Below the pieces are notes generated by a model, which saw nothing but the letters and a program-made list of their open reading frames with translations, made no database searches and was not told the DNA's origin. A DNA stretch of 64,000 nt from an uncultured Clostridia bacterium (GTDB lineage Bacteria; Bacillota; Clostridia; Christensenellales; Aristaeellaceae): the NCBI GenBank assembly GCA_934670175.1, contig CAKUOX010000003.1, positions 1 through 64,000 on the forward strand. Direction: 5' to 3'. Position numbers and translations under genes: made by a program. Shown one piece after another: positions 44,772 to 54,136 of the stretch (position 1 is the first letter of the stretch; the number at the start of each line of letters is the position of its first letter).

Positions 44772-46895
44772 ATGAGCGCATTAACCGATCTGATCTTTGC
44801 CGGTTCCAACGCCGTTGCCGGACTTACCGAGGGCGCGGTCAACGATGCCATTGCCCGTCTGGGCGCGGACGCCCCCATCGCCTTCCCCGACACTGCCTAT
44901 TTCTTCCCCACCATCTACGCCGCGACCGGCGTAAAGGTAACGAAGCTGGGCGACCTGCCCGCCTGTGTGGGCGTGCTCAAGAGCCTGATCTCCAACAAAC
45001 CCGAGCTGGGCGACGCGCTGAACGCCGGTCTGGCGACCGCAGTTGGCGCGGAGATCATCGAAGGCCTGAAATTTGCAGGCGGCGCCAAGCCCTATGAAAA
45101 TGAGGGCGGCATCGGCTTCGTGCCGGATCCGGTGATCCGTTCGCTGGGCGTGCCGCTGGTTACCGGCGATATTCCGGGCGTCGCCGTGGTGCTGGGCAAG
45201 GCCGATGACGCCGAGAGCGTCTGCGGCGTCATCAAGGATTATCAGTCCAAGGGTCTGCTGACCTTCCTGGTGGGCGACGTGATCGATCAGGCGGCCGAGG
45301 GCGGCGTGCGCATGGGTCTGGAATTCCGCGTGGTGCCACTGGGACACGATGTAACCGCCGTTATCCATGTTGTGACCGTTGCTATCCGTGCAGCGCTGAT
45401 CTTCGGCAGCGTGCAGCCGGGCAATCTGGCGGATCTGCTGAAATACACGAAGGAGCGCGTGCCGGCGTTTGTGAATACCTTTGGCGCGCTGAACGAAGTG
45501 GTAGTTTCCGCGGGTGCAGGCGCGATCGCGTTGGGCTTCCCGGTCATCGTGGATCAGCCGATCGGTGATCTGCAGGTGCCGGGCGCGCTTGAGGCTGTAA
45601 CCGACCATAGCCAGACGGTCAAGCATTCGCTCGAAATGCGCGGCATCAAAATCAAGGTCAAGGAGATCCCGATTCCGGTGGCGTTCGCCTCCGCGTTTGA
45701 GGGTGAGATCATCCGCAAGAAGGACGTTCAGGTCGAATTTTACAGCGGCAAGAACGTCACCTGCGAGCTGGTGACGATGCGCGCTATGGACGAAGTGACC
45801 GACCACGAAATCCGCATCGTCGGCCCCGAGATCGAAGAGGGCGAATACCCGCTGGCGGTCTGCATTGATGTCGCGGGCGCAAAGATGCAGAAGGATTTCG
45901 AATCCGTTATCGAGCGCCATATCCATACCTGGTTCAACTACATGGAAGGCGTGATGCACACCGGCCAGCGCAACCAGTTCCGCATCCGCATCAGCCACGA
46001 GGCCTTTGAGAAGGGACTGCGGCTGAAGCACTTCGGCGAGGTGCTCTACGCCATGATTATGGACGAATTCGACGCGGTCGTCGACAAGTGCCAGATCACG
46101 CTGGTGACCGATCCCGCCGAGGCTGAGCGCGTGCTCAGGGAAGAAGCGCTGCCGCGCTACAATGAGCGCGACGATCGCCTTTCCTCCATGACCGACGAAT
46201 CCGTGGACACCTTCTATACCTGCACGCTGTGCCAGAGCTTCGCGCCCGCGCACTGCTGCGTGGTCACGCCGGAGCGCCTGGGTCTGTGCGGCGCGGTCTC
46301 CTGGCTGGACGCGAAGGCCACCAACCAGCTCAACCCCACCGGCCCCTGCCGCCCGATCGCCAAGACCGGCTGCACCGACGAGCGCACCGGCGCTTACGAA
46401 ACGGTAAACGAAGCTGTGGCTTCCGCCACGCAGGGCGCGGTCGACAACGTGACGCTGTATTCCATTCTTGAAAACCCGATGACCAGCTGCGGCTGCTTCG
46501 AGTGTATCTGCGGCATTGAGCCGATGAGCAACGGCTTCATCATCTGCAACCGCGAATACGCCGGTATGACCCCCACGGGCATGACCTTCGGCGAGCTGGC
46601 CTCCATGACCGGCGGCGGCGTGCAGACGCCCGGCTTCATGGGACACGGCCGCCACTTCATCGCCAGCAAGAAATTTGCCAAGGCCGAGGGCGGCATTGAG
46701 CGCATCGTCTGGATGCCCAAGGAGCTGAAGGACGACGTGGCGGCGCGCCTGAACAAAACGGCGTTTGAGCTCTACGGCGTGGAGAATTTCGCGGATATGA
46801 TCGCCGATGAAACTGTGACCACCGACGCTGAAGAGCTGCTGAACTTCCTGACCGAAAAGGGTCATCCCGTGCTCGGCATGGAACCGCTGCTGTAA
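44772..46895 (+). CDS. acsB: Acetyl-CoA synthase (CODH/ACS beta subunit)
   Basis: 707 residues. AAGGAGA precedes the ATG. The A-cluster ligands of the Moorella enzyme (Cys506, 509, 518, 528, 595, 597) map with a constant shift to Cys484, 487, 496, 506, 573 and 575 here, so the Ni-Fe4S4 site is complete. It joins CO, a methyl group from the corrinoid protein and CoA into acetyl-CoA, in the cytoplasm. The following genes encode a ferredoxin and a corrinoid reactivator. The CODH subunit and the corrinoid protein genes are not in the window. Confidence 0.97.
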   Translation: MSALTDLIFAGSNAVAGLTEGAVNDAIARLGADAPIAFPDTAYFFPTIYAATGVKVTKLGDLPACVGVLKSLISNKPELGDALNAGLATAVGAEIIEGLKFAGGAKPYENEGGIGFVPDPVIRSLGVPLVTGDIPGVAVVLGKADDAESVCGVIKDYQSKGLLTFLVGDVIDQAAEGGVRMGLEFRVVPLGHDVTAVIHVVTVAIRAALIFGSVQPGNLADLLKYTKERVPAFVNTFGALNEVVVSAGAGAIALGFPVIVDQPIGDLQVPGALEAVTDHSQTVKHSLEMRGIKIKVKEIPIPVAFASAFEGEIIRKKDVQVEFYSGKNVTCELVTMRAMDEVTDHEIRIVGPEIEEGEYPLAVCIDVAGAKMQKDFESVIERHIHTWFNYMEGVMHTGQRNQFRIRISHEAFEKGLRLKHFGEVLYAMIMDEFDAVVDKCQITLVTDPAEAERVLREEALPRYNERDDRLSSMTDESVDTFYTCTLCQSFAPAHCCVVTPERLGLCGAVSWLDAKATNQLNPTGPCRPIAKTGCTDERTGAYETVNEAVASATQGAVDNVTLYSILENPMTSCGCFECICGIEPMSNGFIICNREYAGMTPTGMTFGELASMTGGGVQTPGFMGHGRHFIASKKFAKAEGGIERIVWMPKELKDDVAARLNKTAFELYGVENFADMIADETVTTDAEELLNFLTEKGHPVLGMEPLL

Positions 46896-46901
46896 GAAAT
46901 A

Positions 46902-47177
46902 ATGTTCATCGTTGAATTCTGCTTTCGCGACGATGATCCCATCGTCGCCTCCGCGGAGGCAGGTGAAAACCTATTAGCTGTTGCGAAACGAGCAGGGATC
47001 CCGATCTGGGCGCCCTGCTCGGGTTCTGCTTCCTGTGGAAAATGTCGCGTGCGCCTTTTGCGCGGCATGCTCGAATCACCGCATTCATTTTACATTCCTG
47101 ATGTAGAATATGATGAGGGATGGCGGCTGGCCTGTACATCCAGAATCACCGGCGACGTCAGCGTACTCGTCGATTAA
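46902..47177 (+). CDS. Small 2Fe-2S ferredoxin
   Basis: 91 residues, 6 bp after acsB with only a weak ribosome site, so it is probably translationally coupled. Plant-type 2Fe-2S motif CSGSASCGKC (39-48) with the fourth cysteine in LACTSR near 76. It is clearly related to the N-terminal domain of the next protein. It may deliver electrons to the corrinoid protein or its activator. Confidence 0.85.
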   Translation: MFIVEFCFRDDDPIVASAEAGENLLAVAKRAGIPIWAPCSGSASCGKCRVRLLRGMLESPHSFYIPDVEYDEGWRLACTSRITGDVSVLVD

Positions 47178-47192
47178 GGAGCACGATCATTT

Positions 47193-49124
47193 ATGTTTAA
47201 GGTTTGCTTTCACTGCGACGGCGGCGATAACAAAACCATATACGCTGCCGAAAATGAAAATCTGCTGGAGGTGGCGCGCAAGGCGAACGTCGCCATCGAC
47301 GCACCCTGCTCCGGCAACGGCAGCTGCGGCAAATGCCGCGTAAGGCTGGTTTCCGGAAATCTGGAATCTCCGAAGACCCGCCATATCACCGATGAGGACT
47401 ATGCGGCGGGCTGGAGGCTGGCTTGCAACAGCCGCGTGACCAGCGATGTGGAGATCGAGGTGCCCGACATTGCCTCTGCCTACAAATCCCGCATGAAGAC
47501 GGCCGATCTGGAATCCGATGCCGAGATCGCCATCTTCACCCGCGCCGAGGAAAGCGTCCGCGCTGCGGGCATCAGCTTCACCAACGATTTTATTTCCGAG
47601 GTCGTCACCATGGATGTGCCGGACTTGAGCGACACCATGCCGGATAACGAGCGCCTGACGCGCGCGCTTCTGGCAGCGCTGAACGATGTTACGGAAATCA
47701 TCATCCCCTACGGCGTAATGATCCATCTGCCCAGCACGCTGCGCGAGAACAACTTCTCCGTGCGCTGCTGCGGCCTGCTTCGCGGCGATGTTTTCCGCCT
47801 GATGAGCGTCTCCGCTGCCGATGATACCACGCCCATGCTCGGCGCGGCCATCGACATCGGCACCACCACCGTGACCGGCGTGCTGGCCGATCTGCAAACC
47901 GGCGAGCTGAAGGCCAAGGCTTCTGCGGGCAACGGTCAGATCCGCTATGGCGCGGACGTGATCAACCGCATCATCGAGGCGTCGCGCCCCGGCGGCAAAA
48001 AGCTGCTGCAGGACGCCATTATCAAGGAAACGCTCGACCCCATGCTGGGACTGATGTGCCGCCAGGCGAACGTAAAGGCAAACCGCATCTTCTCCATCGC
48101 CGTGGCGGGAAATACCACCATGAACCACCTCTTTGTGGGCACGGACGCCGATCCGGTACGCACCGAGCCCTATGTGCCCGCATTCTTCCGCTGGGAAGGG
48201 CTGTATGCGCGCGATCTGCGCCTGCCTGCCAACTCTGAAGCCGAGATCATACTCGCGCCGAACATCGGCTCCTATGTGGGCGGCGATATTACCGCCGGCA
48301 CGCTGATGAGCATGATCTGGAACACGGATGAAATGTCGCTGTTCGTCGATCTGGGCACGAATGGCGAAATCGTGTTCGGCAATCGCGATTTCCTGATGTC
48401 CTGTGCGTGCAGTGCCGGCCCCGCGTTCGAGGGCGGCGACATTTCCTGCGGCATGCGCGCTACTGACGGCGCAATCGAGGCCTGCACCATCGATCCTGAC
48501 ACTATGGAGCCGACCTTCAGCATTATCGGCGCCGATGGGCAAAAGCCCGTGGGACTTTGCGGCAGCGGCATCATCGACGTAGTAGCCGAGCTGTTCGGCT
48601 GCGGCATTATTTCCGCACGCGGTCAGTTCGTGCGCGAGGGTCGCCGCGTAACGAAGGACGCCAACGGCTTTGACTGCTATGTGCTGGCCTTCCCCGATGA
48701 ATCCGAGACCGGCCGCGCCGTCACGATCAACACCGTAGATATTGACAACTTCATCCGCGCAAAGGGCGCAATCTTCTCCGCCATCTGCACGCTGCTCAAA
48801 TCCGTGGATATGGACGTGACCTGTCTGGAGCACATCTACGTCGCGGGCGGCATCGGCAGCGGCATCAATATGCGCAACAGCGTGCGCATCGGCATGTTCC
48901 CTGATGTGGATATGAGCCAGTTCAGCTATATTGGCAATTCCTCGCTGTCCGGCGCGTATGCGATGGTGATGTCCGACCAGGCGCGCGAAAAGGTGGACGA
49001 GCTGTCCCGCAGCATGACCTACCTCGAATTGAGCACCACGCCGGGCTATATGGATGAATTCATGGCTGCCTGCTTCCTGCCCCACACCAATGCAGAGCTT
49101 TTTCCGTCCTGCGCAGGACATTGA
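47193..49124 (+). CDS. acsV: Corrinoid activation protein AcsV/RACo-type (2Fe-2S plus ASKHA ATPase)
   Basis: 643 residues. N-terminal 2Fe-2S domain (CSGNGSCGKC at 39-48, LACNSR). A linker of about 120 residues comes next. The large C-terminal ATPase domain has GAAIDIGTTTVTGVLADL (about 218-235), AGNTTMNHLFVG, DLGTNGEIV, CSAGPAFEGG and VGLCGSGIID. RACo uses ATP to drive reduction of inactive cob(II)alamin in the corrinoid iron-sulfur protein. Location directly after acsB and a ferredoxin supports AcsV rather than a methyltransferase activator (RamA class). Confidence 0.9.
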   Translation: MFKVCFHCDGGDNKTIYAAENENLLEVARKANVAIDAPCSGNGSCGKCRVRLVSGNLESPKTRHITDEDYAAGWRLACNSRVTSDVEIEVPDIASAYKSRMKTADLESDAEIAIFTRAEESVRAAGISFTNDFISEVVTMDVPDLSDTMPDNERLTRALLAALNDVTEIIIPYGVMIHLPSTLRENNFSVRCCGLLRGDVFRLMSVSAADDTTPMLGAAIDIGTTTVTGVLADLQTGELKAKASAGNGQIRYGADVINRIIEASRPGGKKLLQDAIIKETLDPMLGLMCRQANVKANRIFSIAVAGNTTMNHLFVGTDADPVRTEPYVPAFFRWEGLYARDLRLPANSEAEIILAPNIGSYVGGDITAGTLMSMIWNTDEMSLFVDLGTNGEIVFGNRDFLMSCACSAGPAFEGGDISCGMRATDGAIEACTIDPDTMEPTFSIIGADGQKPVGLCGSGIIDVVAELFGCGIISARGQFVREGRRVTKDANGFDCYVLAFPDESETGRAVTINTVDIDNFIRAKGAIFSAICTLLKSVDMDVTCLEHIYVAGGIGSGINMRNSVRIGMFPDVDMSQFSYIGNSSLSGAYAMVMSDQAREKVDELSRSMTYLELSTTPGYMDEFMAACFLPHTNAELFPSCAGH

Positions 49125-49135
49125 CAGGAGGACGC

Positions 49136-49762
49136 ATGGCAAACAATATTGAAAACAACAAGGAAATGGTGCCGCTTGAGCACTATGTGAACCTGTTCCG
49201 CGCGCTCGACCCCGCTGAAGCGGCCGAGCGCACCGGCTGCGCCTTTGACGCCGAGCAGGGCTACTTCCATGTGCGCCTGCTCTACGCCGACTACCGCATT
49301 CAGCATCCGAATTTCGCCATTGCCTGCGACGATGCGAACGCGCTTGCACTCACCAGCATTCCCGCGCAGATCTTCATGCTGCGCTATCTGCTGGAGGGAC
49401 GCGCTTCCACGGGTAGCGGCGCATTTTTGCCGTACCGCGAAATGCCCTGGGGCGACGTATACTTAAAGCCCTTTACTGGCCGCTGCCTTACCCGCGCGGC
49501 CTACACCTTCGGCACGCGGCTGGACGCCTTCAAGGCTGCTATCGAGAAAATGCCCGTCGTGCCGCTGAAATACGGTGACGCCTCCTGCCAGATCGAGCTG
49601 ATGCCCGGCTATGAGCTGCGCCTGATCGTCTGGGAGGGCGACGATGAGTTTCCGCCGAATGCGCAGATCGTATTCTCGGACAATTTCCCCATCGCCTTTT
49701 CCGCTGAGGATCGCACCGTGGCGGGCGACCTGATCATCGCCGAGCTAAAGCGCAATATGTGA
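49136..49762 (+). CDS. DUF3786 protein
   Basis: 208 residues from the ATG at 49136, after AGGAGG; a frame from 49121 includes the ribosome site. Contains ALDPAEAAERTGCAFDAEQG and PIAFSAEDRTVAGDLIIAEL. DUF3786 proteins accompany corrinoid or acetyl-CoA synthase genes in anaerobes. No catalytic motif is evident. It is the last gene of the acs operon and is followed by a strong terminator. Confidence 0.8.
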   Translation: MANNIENNKEMVPLEHYVNLFRALDPAEAAERTGCAFDAEQGYFHVRLLYADYRIQHPNFAIACDDANALALTSIPAQIFMLRYLLEGRASTGSGAFLPYREMPWGDVYLKPFTGRCLTRAAYTFGTRLDAFKAAIEKMPVVPLKYGDASCQIELMPGYELRLIVWEGDDEFPPNAQIVFSDNFPIAFSAEDRTVAGDLIIAELKRNM

Positions 49763-49775
49763 GTCCAGCACTTCA

Positions 49776-49834
49776 AGAACAAGCCCCGAACGAAAGCGCC
49801 ACGCCCTTGCGCGCGCCCGTTCGGGGCTTGTTCT
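49776..49834. terminator. Bidirectional terminator between convergent operons
   Basis: A perfect 17-bp stem, AGAACAAGCCCCGAACG with its complement at 49818-49834, around a 25-base GC-rich loop. It serves the acs operon (+) and the cps module (-). Confidence 0.85.
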
Positions 49835-49846
49835 CTTAAACTACGT

Positions 49847-50551
49847 TTAATCCGCCTCTCTGCGGCTCGATTTCGTTAAGTGGTCGGCATACCGGCGGCC
49901 ATAGTGCTCGACCAGTATGGCATACGCCGCCTTCATGCAGGTTCTGCGCCTGCGGCAATCGTGACTGTCCGTGGCGACATAATCAATGATCCTGTCGCGC
50001 AGCCAGCTGTGCACGCGCCTGTTCACGATCAGCCCAGCGCCATCGACCAGCGTCTGGCCGTTCATCTGATATAAAACATCGCTATCGTCCCGCAGCCTGT
50101 ACGGCGCCGAACCGGAAAACGCCCGATAACGCTCGATATGCGCCAGCACGGGCGTATAGCCGTTGCGCTCCAGCATATCGACTGCCGACGCAATTTCGCG
50201 AAAGCTGATCTCCGGTGCAAATTCCACCAGCACGCGATCCGTATCGCCCAACGTCGGCAGGGTATGTTCCTGCGCATAGCGCTTCAGAAAAGGGGTATAC
50301 AGTATCTCCGCGCCGGCATACAGCTGCATCGCATAGCCGCGCTGCCGGCAATACTCGCGTGCCAAACTCAGATGTCGTTCGAAGCGCTCCGCGTCGAAGG
50401 CCCGCACGCCGGGCGTCATGTGCGGCGTAGCAATCAGCTCGGTCACGCCGTCCGCCCATGCGGCGTCCAGCATGGCCTGCATCTCCTTCTGGCTGCGCGC
50501 GCCGTCATCCATGCCGTAAACGAAGTGCGCATGAATATCACAGAAGCTCAT
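49847..50551 (-). CDS. CpsB/YwqE-type protein-tyrosine phosphatase (PHP domain)
   Basis: 234 residues. Metal-binding motifs of the PHP fold: DIHAHFVYGMDDGA (5-18), ATPHMTPG, LVEFAPE, LAHIERY and ATDSHDCRRR. These manganese-dependent phosphatases remove phosphate from tyrosine clusters of CpsD-type kinases and their substrates. It overlaps the kinase gene by 4 bp. Confidence 0.92.
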   Translation of the reverse strand: MSFCDIHAHFVYGMDDGARSQKEMQAMLDAAWADGVTELIATPHMTPGVRAFDAERFERHLSLAREYCRQRGYAMQLYAGAEILYTPFLKRYAQEHTLPTLGDTDRVLVEFAPEISFREIASAVDMLERNGYTPVLAHIERYRAFSGSAPYRLRDDSDVLYQMNGQTLVDGAGLIVNRRVHSWLRDRIIDYVATDSHDCRRRRTCMKAAYAILVEHYGRRYADHLTKSSRREAD

Positions 50552-51312
50552 TTGCGCTTTACCGGCCTGTCCGCCGAGCTCCTGGCGCGCGGCGATGACT
50601 TATCCTCTTCATCATATGCCTTCGAATAGTAGGCATTATAGGATTTTTTATAGTAATACTTTTTGTTCATGTAATCATCGAACTGAACCCCATTCAGCAC
50701 CGCGCCGAGAACAGGACAGCCCGTCTGTTCCAGCTGCGCCTTCACGTCGAGCAGCTCCTGGCGGTGCACGCTGTCGTAACCGACCACGATCAGCGCGCCG
50801 TCACAGGATTTGGCAATCTCAGCGGCGTCGATCAGCAAGCCGAGCGGCGGCGCATCCACGATCACATAATCCATTTTTCGGGCGAGGCTGTTGAGCAGCT
50901 CCTTAAAATGCGGCGATACCAGCAGCTGCAGGGAATTTGACACCGTGCGCCCGACCGGCACCATATATGCGCCGTTAGTATTCGTAGCATAGACAATCTC
51001 ATTTTCCGTCGCCATGCCCGCAAGATAGTGCGCCAGACCGCGCTTTTCCGTTTCAAAGCGAATGCCATATCTGGAAGCGATCATACCGCGCCGCAAATCT
51101 GCCTCGACCAGCACGACGCGCTTGCCCAGCCGCGCCATCGAACGCATCACGTTCATTGCCATGAAGGACTTGCCCTCCGCGGCGTGGCAGCTGGTGAACA
51201 TGATCCGTTTCACATTCTCACCGGAGAAGGACAGGTTCGTACACAGCGTATTCACTGCCTCACTGGCAGCATATTCCAGGGGCGGAAAGCGCCTGATACT
51301 CAGTTTGTTCAT
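50548..51312 (-). CDS. CpsD/YwqD-type bacterial tyrosine kinase
   Basis: 254 residues, cytoplasmic. Walker A-like FTSCHAAEGKSFMAMN (about 39-54), Walker A' VVLVEADLRRG, Walker B YVIVDAPPLG. The C-terminus carries a tyrosine cluster, YMNKKYYYKKSYNAYYSKAY, that is autophosphorylated. It needs the membrane protein encoded next to it (51309-52082) as activator. It could regulate polysaccharide export or other proteins. Confidence 0.93.
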   Translation of the reverse strand: MNKLSIRRFPPLEYAASEAVNTLCTNLSFSGENVKRIMFTSCHAAEGKSFMAMNVMRSMARLGKRVVLVEADLRRGMIASRYGIRFETEKRGLAHYLAGMATENEIVYATNTNGAYMVPVGRTVSNSLQLLVSPHFKELLNSLARKMDYVIVDAPPLGLLIDAAEIAKSCDGALIVVGYDSVHRQELLDVKAQLEQTGCPVLGAVLNGVQFDDYMNKKYYYKKSYNAYYSKAYDEEDKSSPRARSSADRPVKRK

Positions 51313-52082
51313 TTGTGCGCCCCCTTCTTGCTCCGCTTTTCCCTGTAATTCAAATTCTCAGCCTCTGCTGGAACGACCGCCAGCGTCGCCATACCGGCAT
51401 ATTTGCGGATATCCTCCGCCGTTTTATAGGTATCATCAATCAGCATGTGCACCGTGACCGCACCTGCCGCCAACAGGAAGCCAACCATGAAGCCGAGCAC
51501 CACGCTTCTGAGCTTTCTCGGCGCCACGGGCTTGGTCGGTACCAGCGCCTCAGACATCAGGCTGGGCCTTTCCGTCGCCATATTATCGGCGATGTACTGG
51601 CTGGCGACCTCGACATATTCGTTGGCGATGGCCGCTGCCTCCTCAGCTGAGGAGGACCTCACGGTAATATCGAGCATGCGCGTTCCGGAATCGTTGGAAA
51701 TGGTGCGCATCTTCTCCAGCTGCTCCCGATTATAGGGCAGGTTCAAATTGGCGATAACTGCTTCGTTGACCTCCCACATGTCAAATACCTTGATGTAGTC
51801 ACTCATCAACGCCGCGCCAACCTGCAGATCCGACATATTCAGCGCTTCGTCCTTGCGGCTGAGCACATAGATCGTAGACGTCGCCTCATAGGTAGGCGTA
51901 ACGAACAGCACCGTATACAAGCCGATCATAACCGCCAGCGCGATGGCCACGCCCACAATCAGCTTCCAGCTTCCAATTAGGCGATACAATAATTCAATTA
52001 AATCAACCGTTTGTGCTTCCCTTTGCTGCGCAGGCATTTCCGAAGCCATAGCTCCGCCTTGCTGCTTGCGTTGTTCTTCCAT
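51309..52082 (-). CDS. CpsC/YwqC-type chain-length and kinase-activator membrane protein (Wzz)
   Basis: 257 residues from the ATG at 52082; the reading frame further upstream runs through the promoter and cannot be coding. N-terminal helix (about 37-58, KLIVGVAIALAVMIGLYTVL), extracellular Wzz domain (SRKDEALNMSDLQVGAALM), second helix near 212-232, and a cytoplasmic tail ending in a basic motif. It activates the CpsD kinase. No polysaccharide genes are nearby. Confidence 0.9.
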   Translation of the reverse strand: MEEQRKQQGGAMASEMPAQQREAQTVDLIELLYRLIGSWKLIVGVAIALAVMIGLYTVLFVTPTYEATSTIYVLSRKDEALNMSDLQVGAALMSDYIKVFDMWEVNEAVIANLNLPYNREQLEKMRTISNDSGTRMLDITVRSSSAEEAAAIANEYVEVASQYIADNMATERPSLMSEALVPTKPVAPRKLRSVVLGFMVGFLLAAGAVTVHMLIDDTYKTAEDIRKYAGMATLAVVPAEAENLNYREKRSKKGAHK

Positions 52083-52170
52083 TTTCTGTCTCGCTCCTGT
52101 TTTGATGCGTGCCTGGGCGCAGCAGAGATCACCTACTGCGCACAGACCTGCGTTTTTATACAACAGGACT

Positions 52171-52199
52171 ATTGTATAACAAAATATTTCCAATGTCAA
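52171..52199 (-). promoter_or_regulatory. Promoter of the cpsC-cpsD-cpsB module
   Basis: Minus strand: TTGACA (52194-52199), 17-bp spacer, TACAAT (52171-52176). Confidence 0.85.
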
Positions 52200-52291
52200 C
52201 GTATTTACGTCATACAGATATTCATTTTATGTTGAATTTCATGACATGTTCTCAACTTATTGATTCAAACTTCAATACGCGCCGCTCTTCT

Positions 52292-53809
52292 TCAGCCCCT
52301 CGCTTCCCGACGCTGCTGTTTCTGAACATACATGCGATTATCCGCCATGTAGAACAGCATGTTCACGCTCCGCGCTTCCGAATAGCGCGCCGTACCGACA
52401 TCCACCTCGAGCCGCAGCCCCGCCTCGATCCTTGAAAAATCGGTCTGCGCCACGGCGCTGCATATGCGTCCAGCCAGCGCCGCGCCATCGCCGCCGCGAT
52501 GCAGAATGACAAATTCGTCGCCCGCAAAGCGCGCGAACACGTCGTCATCCGTCAGCAGCGACTTGATCGCGTTGGCCACCGCCGTCAGCACCGCATCGCC
52601 GGCGCTATGACCATAGCTGTCGTTGATCTGCTTGAAGCGCGCCAGATCCATAAACAGCATTTCAAAATCGGCGCCGGTCTTCGTATAGGCGTCGCTCCAG
52701 GATTCGAGCGCATCGAACAGGCCGCGCCGGTTCATAAGTCCGGTCAGGTCGTCGCTGTATGCCAGGTAGGCCAGCTGCGATTGGGTGCGGTGTATCTCCG
52801 TAATATCGTTCAGGCAGAGCACAAACAGATCCATATTCTTGCGCAGCCGCAGCCGGCTGACTGCCGTGACCAGATACGCGCCGTTTTCCAGCCGAACCGG
52901 ATAGCCGGAGGTATTCATTCTGTCCGAAGCGGCAAAGGCACGAAAGCGCCGCGCCGCTTCAGCGTCAAAGCACGCCTTGCAGTCAGCCGGATCCTCCACG
53001 TCCAGAATTCGCCGCGCCTCCTGATTCAGATACAGCGCGTTGAAGTCCTCGTCCATTACCAGTATGGCGCTGTGGCAGCTGTCAAACACACCCCAGCTCT
53101 CCGCAGGCTGGGCAAAGCTGGCAAAATCCAGCCCGCGCAGCTGCGTCCAATACCCCAGCGCGAACACCAGCGCCGCCACACAGCCCAGCGGCGGCAGCAG
53201 ATCGGTAAAGCGCGGCAATATGTAGATCGTCGTCGTTCCGATAGCCAGCGAAATCACATTCAGCACCGTGAAGCCGCGCGCGAGCCGGTTGGCCGCGGGC
53301 ATGCGCACGCTGCGCCGCCATTTGAACATCCAGTACATGGCCGCGCCAAAGCTGATGGCAAAACAGAGCACGTACAGCACCGACCAAATCGTCGTCCGGT
53401 GCACATACGTCCAGCCGAGACCGGCGCCGCTTTGCACCAGATCCACCGCATATGCCGTCGGCGCGATGGACATAAACCGCAGCGTAAGCAGCGCGGCAAG
53501 CAGCCAGTAGCCCGCCTTGAACCACGCGGGAATGCGCTTTTCCACGCCCGTCAGGCGCGCATAATAGGCGGTCGCGGGCGCGATAAAGCCGCACCAGCCG
53601 AATGCACTGAGCCGGTGCCACAAAAAGGCGCTGTCCTTATCCGGCGCCATGAAGAAAAAGCTGTCGCAGAAGCACCACCACGCCAGGCAAAGCATCACGG
53701 CCGTTACCATGCTGATTTGCCGGTTGCTGCGCTCACGCATGCTGTGCTGATATGTAAGTGCGACAATGACGCCGGCTGTCAACAGCGCCAGAGCTGACAA
53801 TGGGTTCAT
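52292..53809 (-). CDS. Membrane diguanylate cyclase (7TM, PAS, GGDEF)
   Basis: 505 residues. About seven N-terminal helices (1-225) of the 7TM histidine-kinase-type sensor. A PAS-like domain follows (VMDEDFNALYLNQEARRILD, about 250-335), then GGDEF (about 345-500). The signature is RFAGDEF, an accepted active variant. No RxxD inhibitory site is seen before it. It should make cyclic di-GMP in response to a membrane or extracellular signal. Next to the tyrosine kinase module, but with its own promoter. Confidence 0.9.
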   Translation of the reverse strand: MNPLSALALLTAGVIVALTYQHSMRERSNRQISMVTAVMLCLAWWCFCDSFFFMAPDKDSAFLWHRLSAFGWCGFIAPATAYYARLTGVEKRIPAWFKAGYWLLAALLTLRFMSIAPTAYAVDLVQSGAGLGWTYVHRTTIWSVLYVLCFAISFGAAMYWMFKWRRSVRMPAANRLARGFTVLNVISLAIGTTTIYILPRFTDLLPPLGCVAALVFALGYWTQLRGLDFASFAQPAESWGVFDSCHSAILVMDEDFNALYLNQEARRILDVEDPADCKACFDAEAARRFRAFAASDRMNTSGYPVRLENGAYLVTAVSRLRLRKNMDLFVLCLNDITEIHRTQSQLAYLAYSDDLTGLMNRRGLFDALESWSDAYTKTGADFEMLFMDLARFKQINDSYGHSAGDAVLTAVANAIKSLLTDDDVFARFAGDEFVILHRGGDGAALAGRICSAVAQTDFSRIEAGLRLEVDVGTARYSEARSVNMLFYMADNRMYVQKQQRREARG

Positions 53810-53923
53810 ATATCATTTCCTTTGCATCAAATAATTCGGTGCAGGCCGTATACGCGGCGAACCGGCTGAACGCACCGTTGCTTTTATGTAAACTTTTATA
53901 GGCGTTTGCTTTTCTGGATAATC

Positions 53924-53952
53924 ATTATACCACAGTGCGAACCACCTGTCAA
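53924..53952 (-). promoter_or_regulatory. Promoter of the GGDEF gene
   Basis: Minus strand: TTGACA (53947-53952), 17-bp spacer, TATAAT (53924-53929) with TGTGG before it. Fits consensus very well; leader about 108 nt. Confidence 0.88.
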
Positions 53953-53976
53953 ACCTCCGCAGCTGCGAATATGCAT

Positions 53977-54004
53977 TGAGCCGTCCAGAATTCTGGACGG
54001 CTCA
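53977..54004. other. 28-bp perfect palindrome
   Basis: TGAGCCGTCCAGAA and its exact complement, no loop. It lies between the DUF1540 gene and the GGDEF promoter. A hairpin terminator without a T-tract, or an operator. The rest of 53810-54136 contains nothing else recognisable. Confidence 0.5.
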
Positions 54005-54136
54005 GCCTGTTGAAGTGATGGAATCGCAAAATTGGAGCTTTGCAGGCCGGCGGGCTTCAGCAGCAGCCGCGCCACGCGAATATGCGCCAGGTGCTTGCTG
54101 CGCAGCAGAACACGCCGGTGATTCCTTTACCTCAAA

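Noticed and set aside
44781..46865. Open frame of 694 codons antisense to acsB
   Set aside because: High third-position GC of the sense gene removes stops on the opposite strand; the translation is low in hydrophobic order, has no motif and no ribosome site.
47187..49349. Open frame of 720 codons antisense to the AcsV gene
   Set aside because: Same cause as for acsB; the sense frame has complete, ordered motifs.
52083..52199. N-terminal extension of the CpsC-type protein
   Set aside because: It would start inside the -35 element of the operon promoter.
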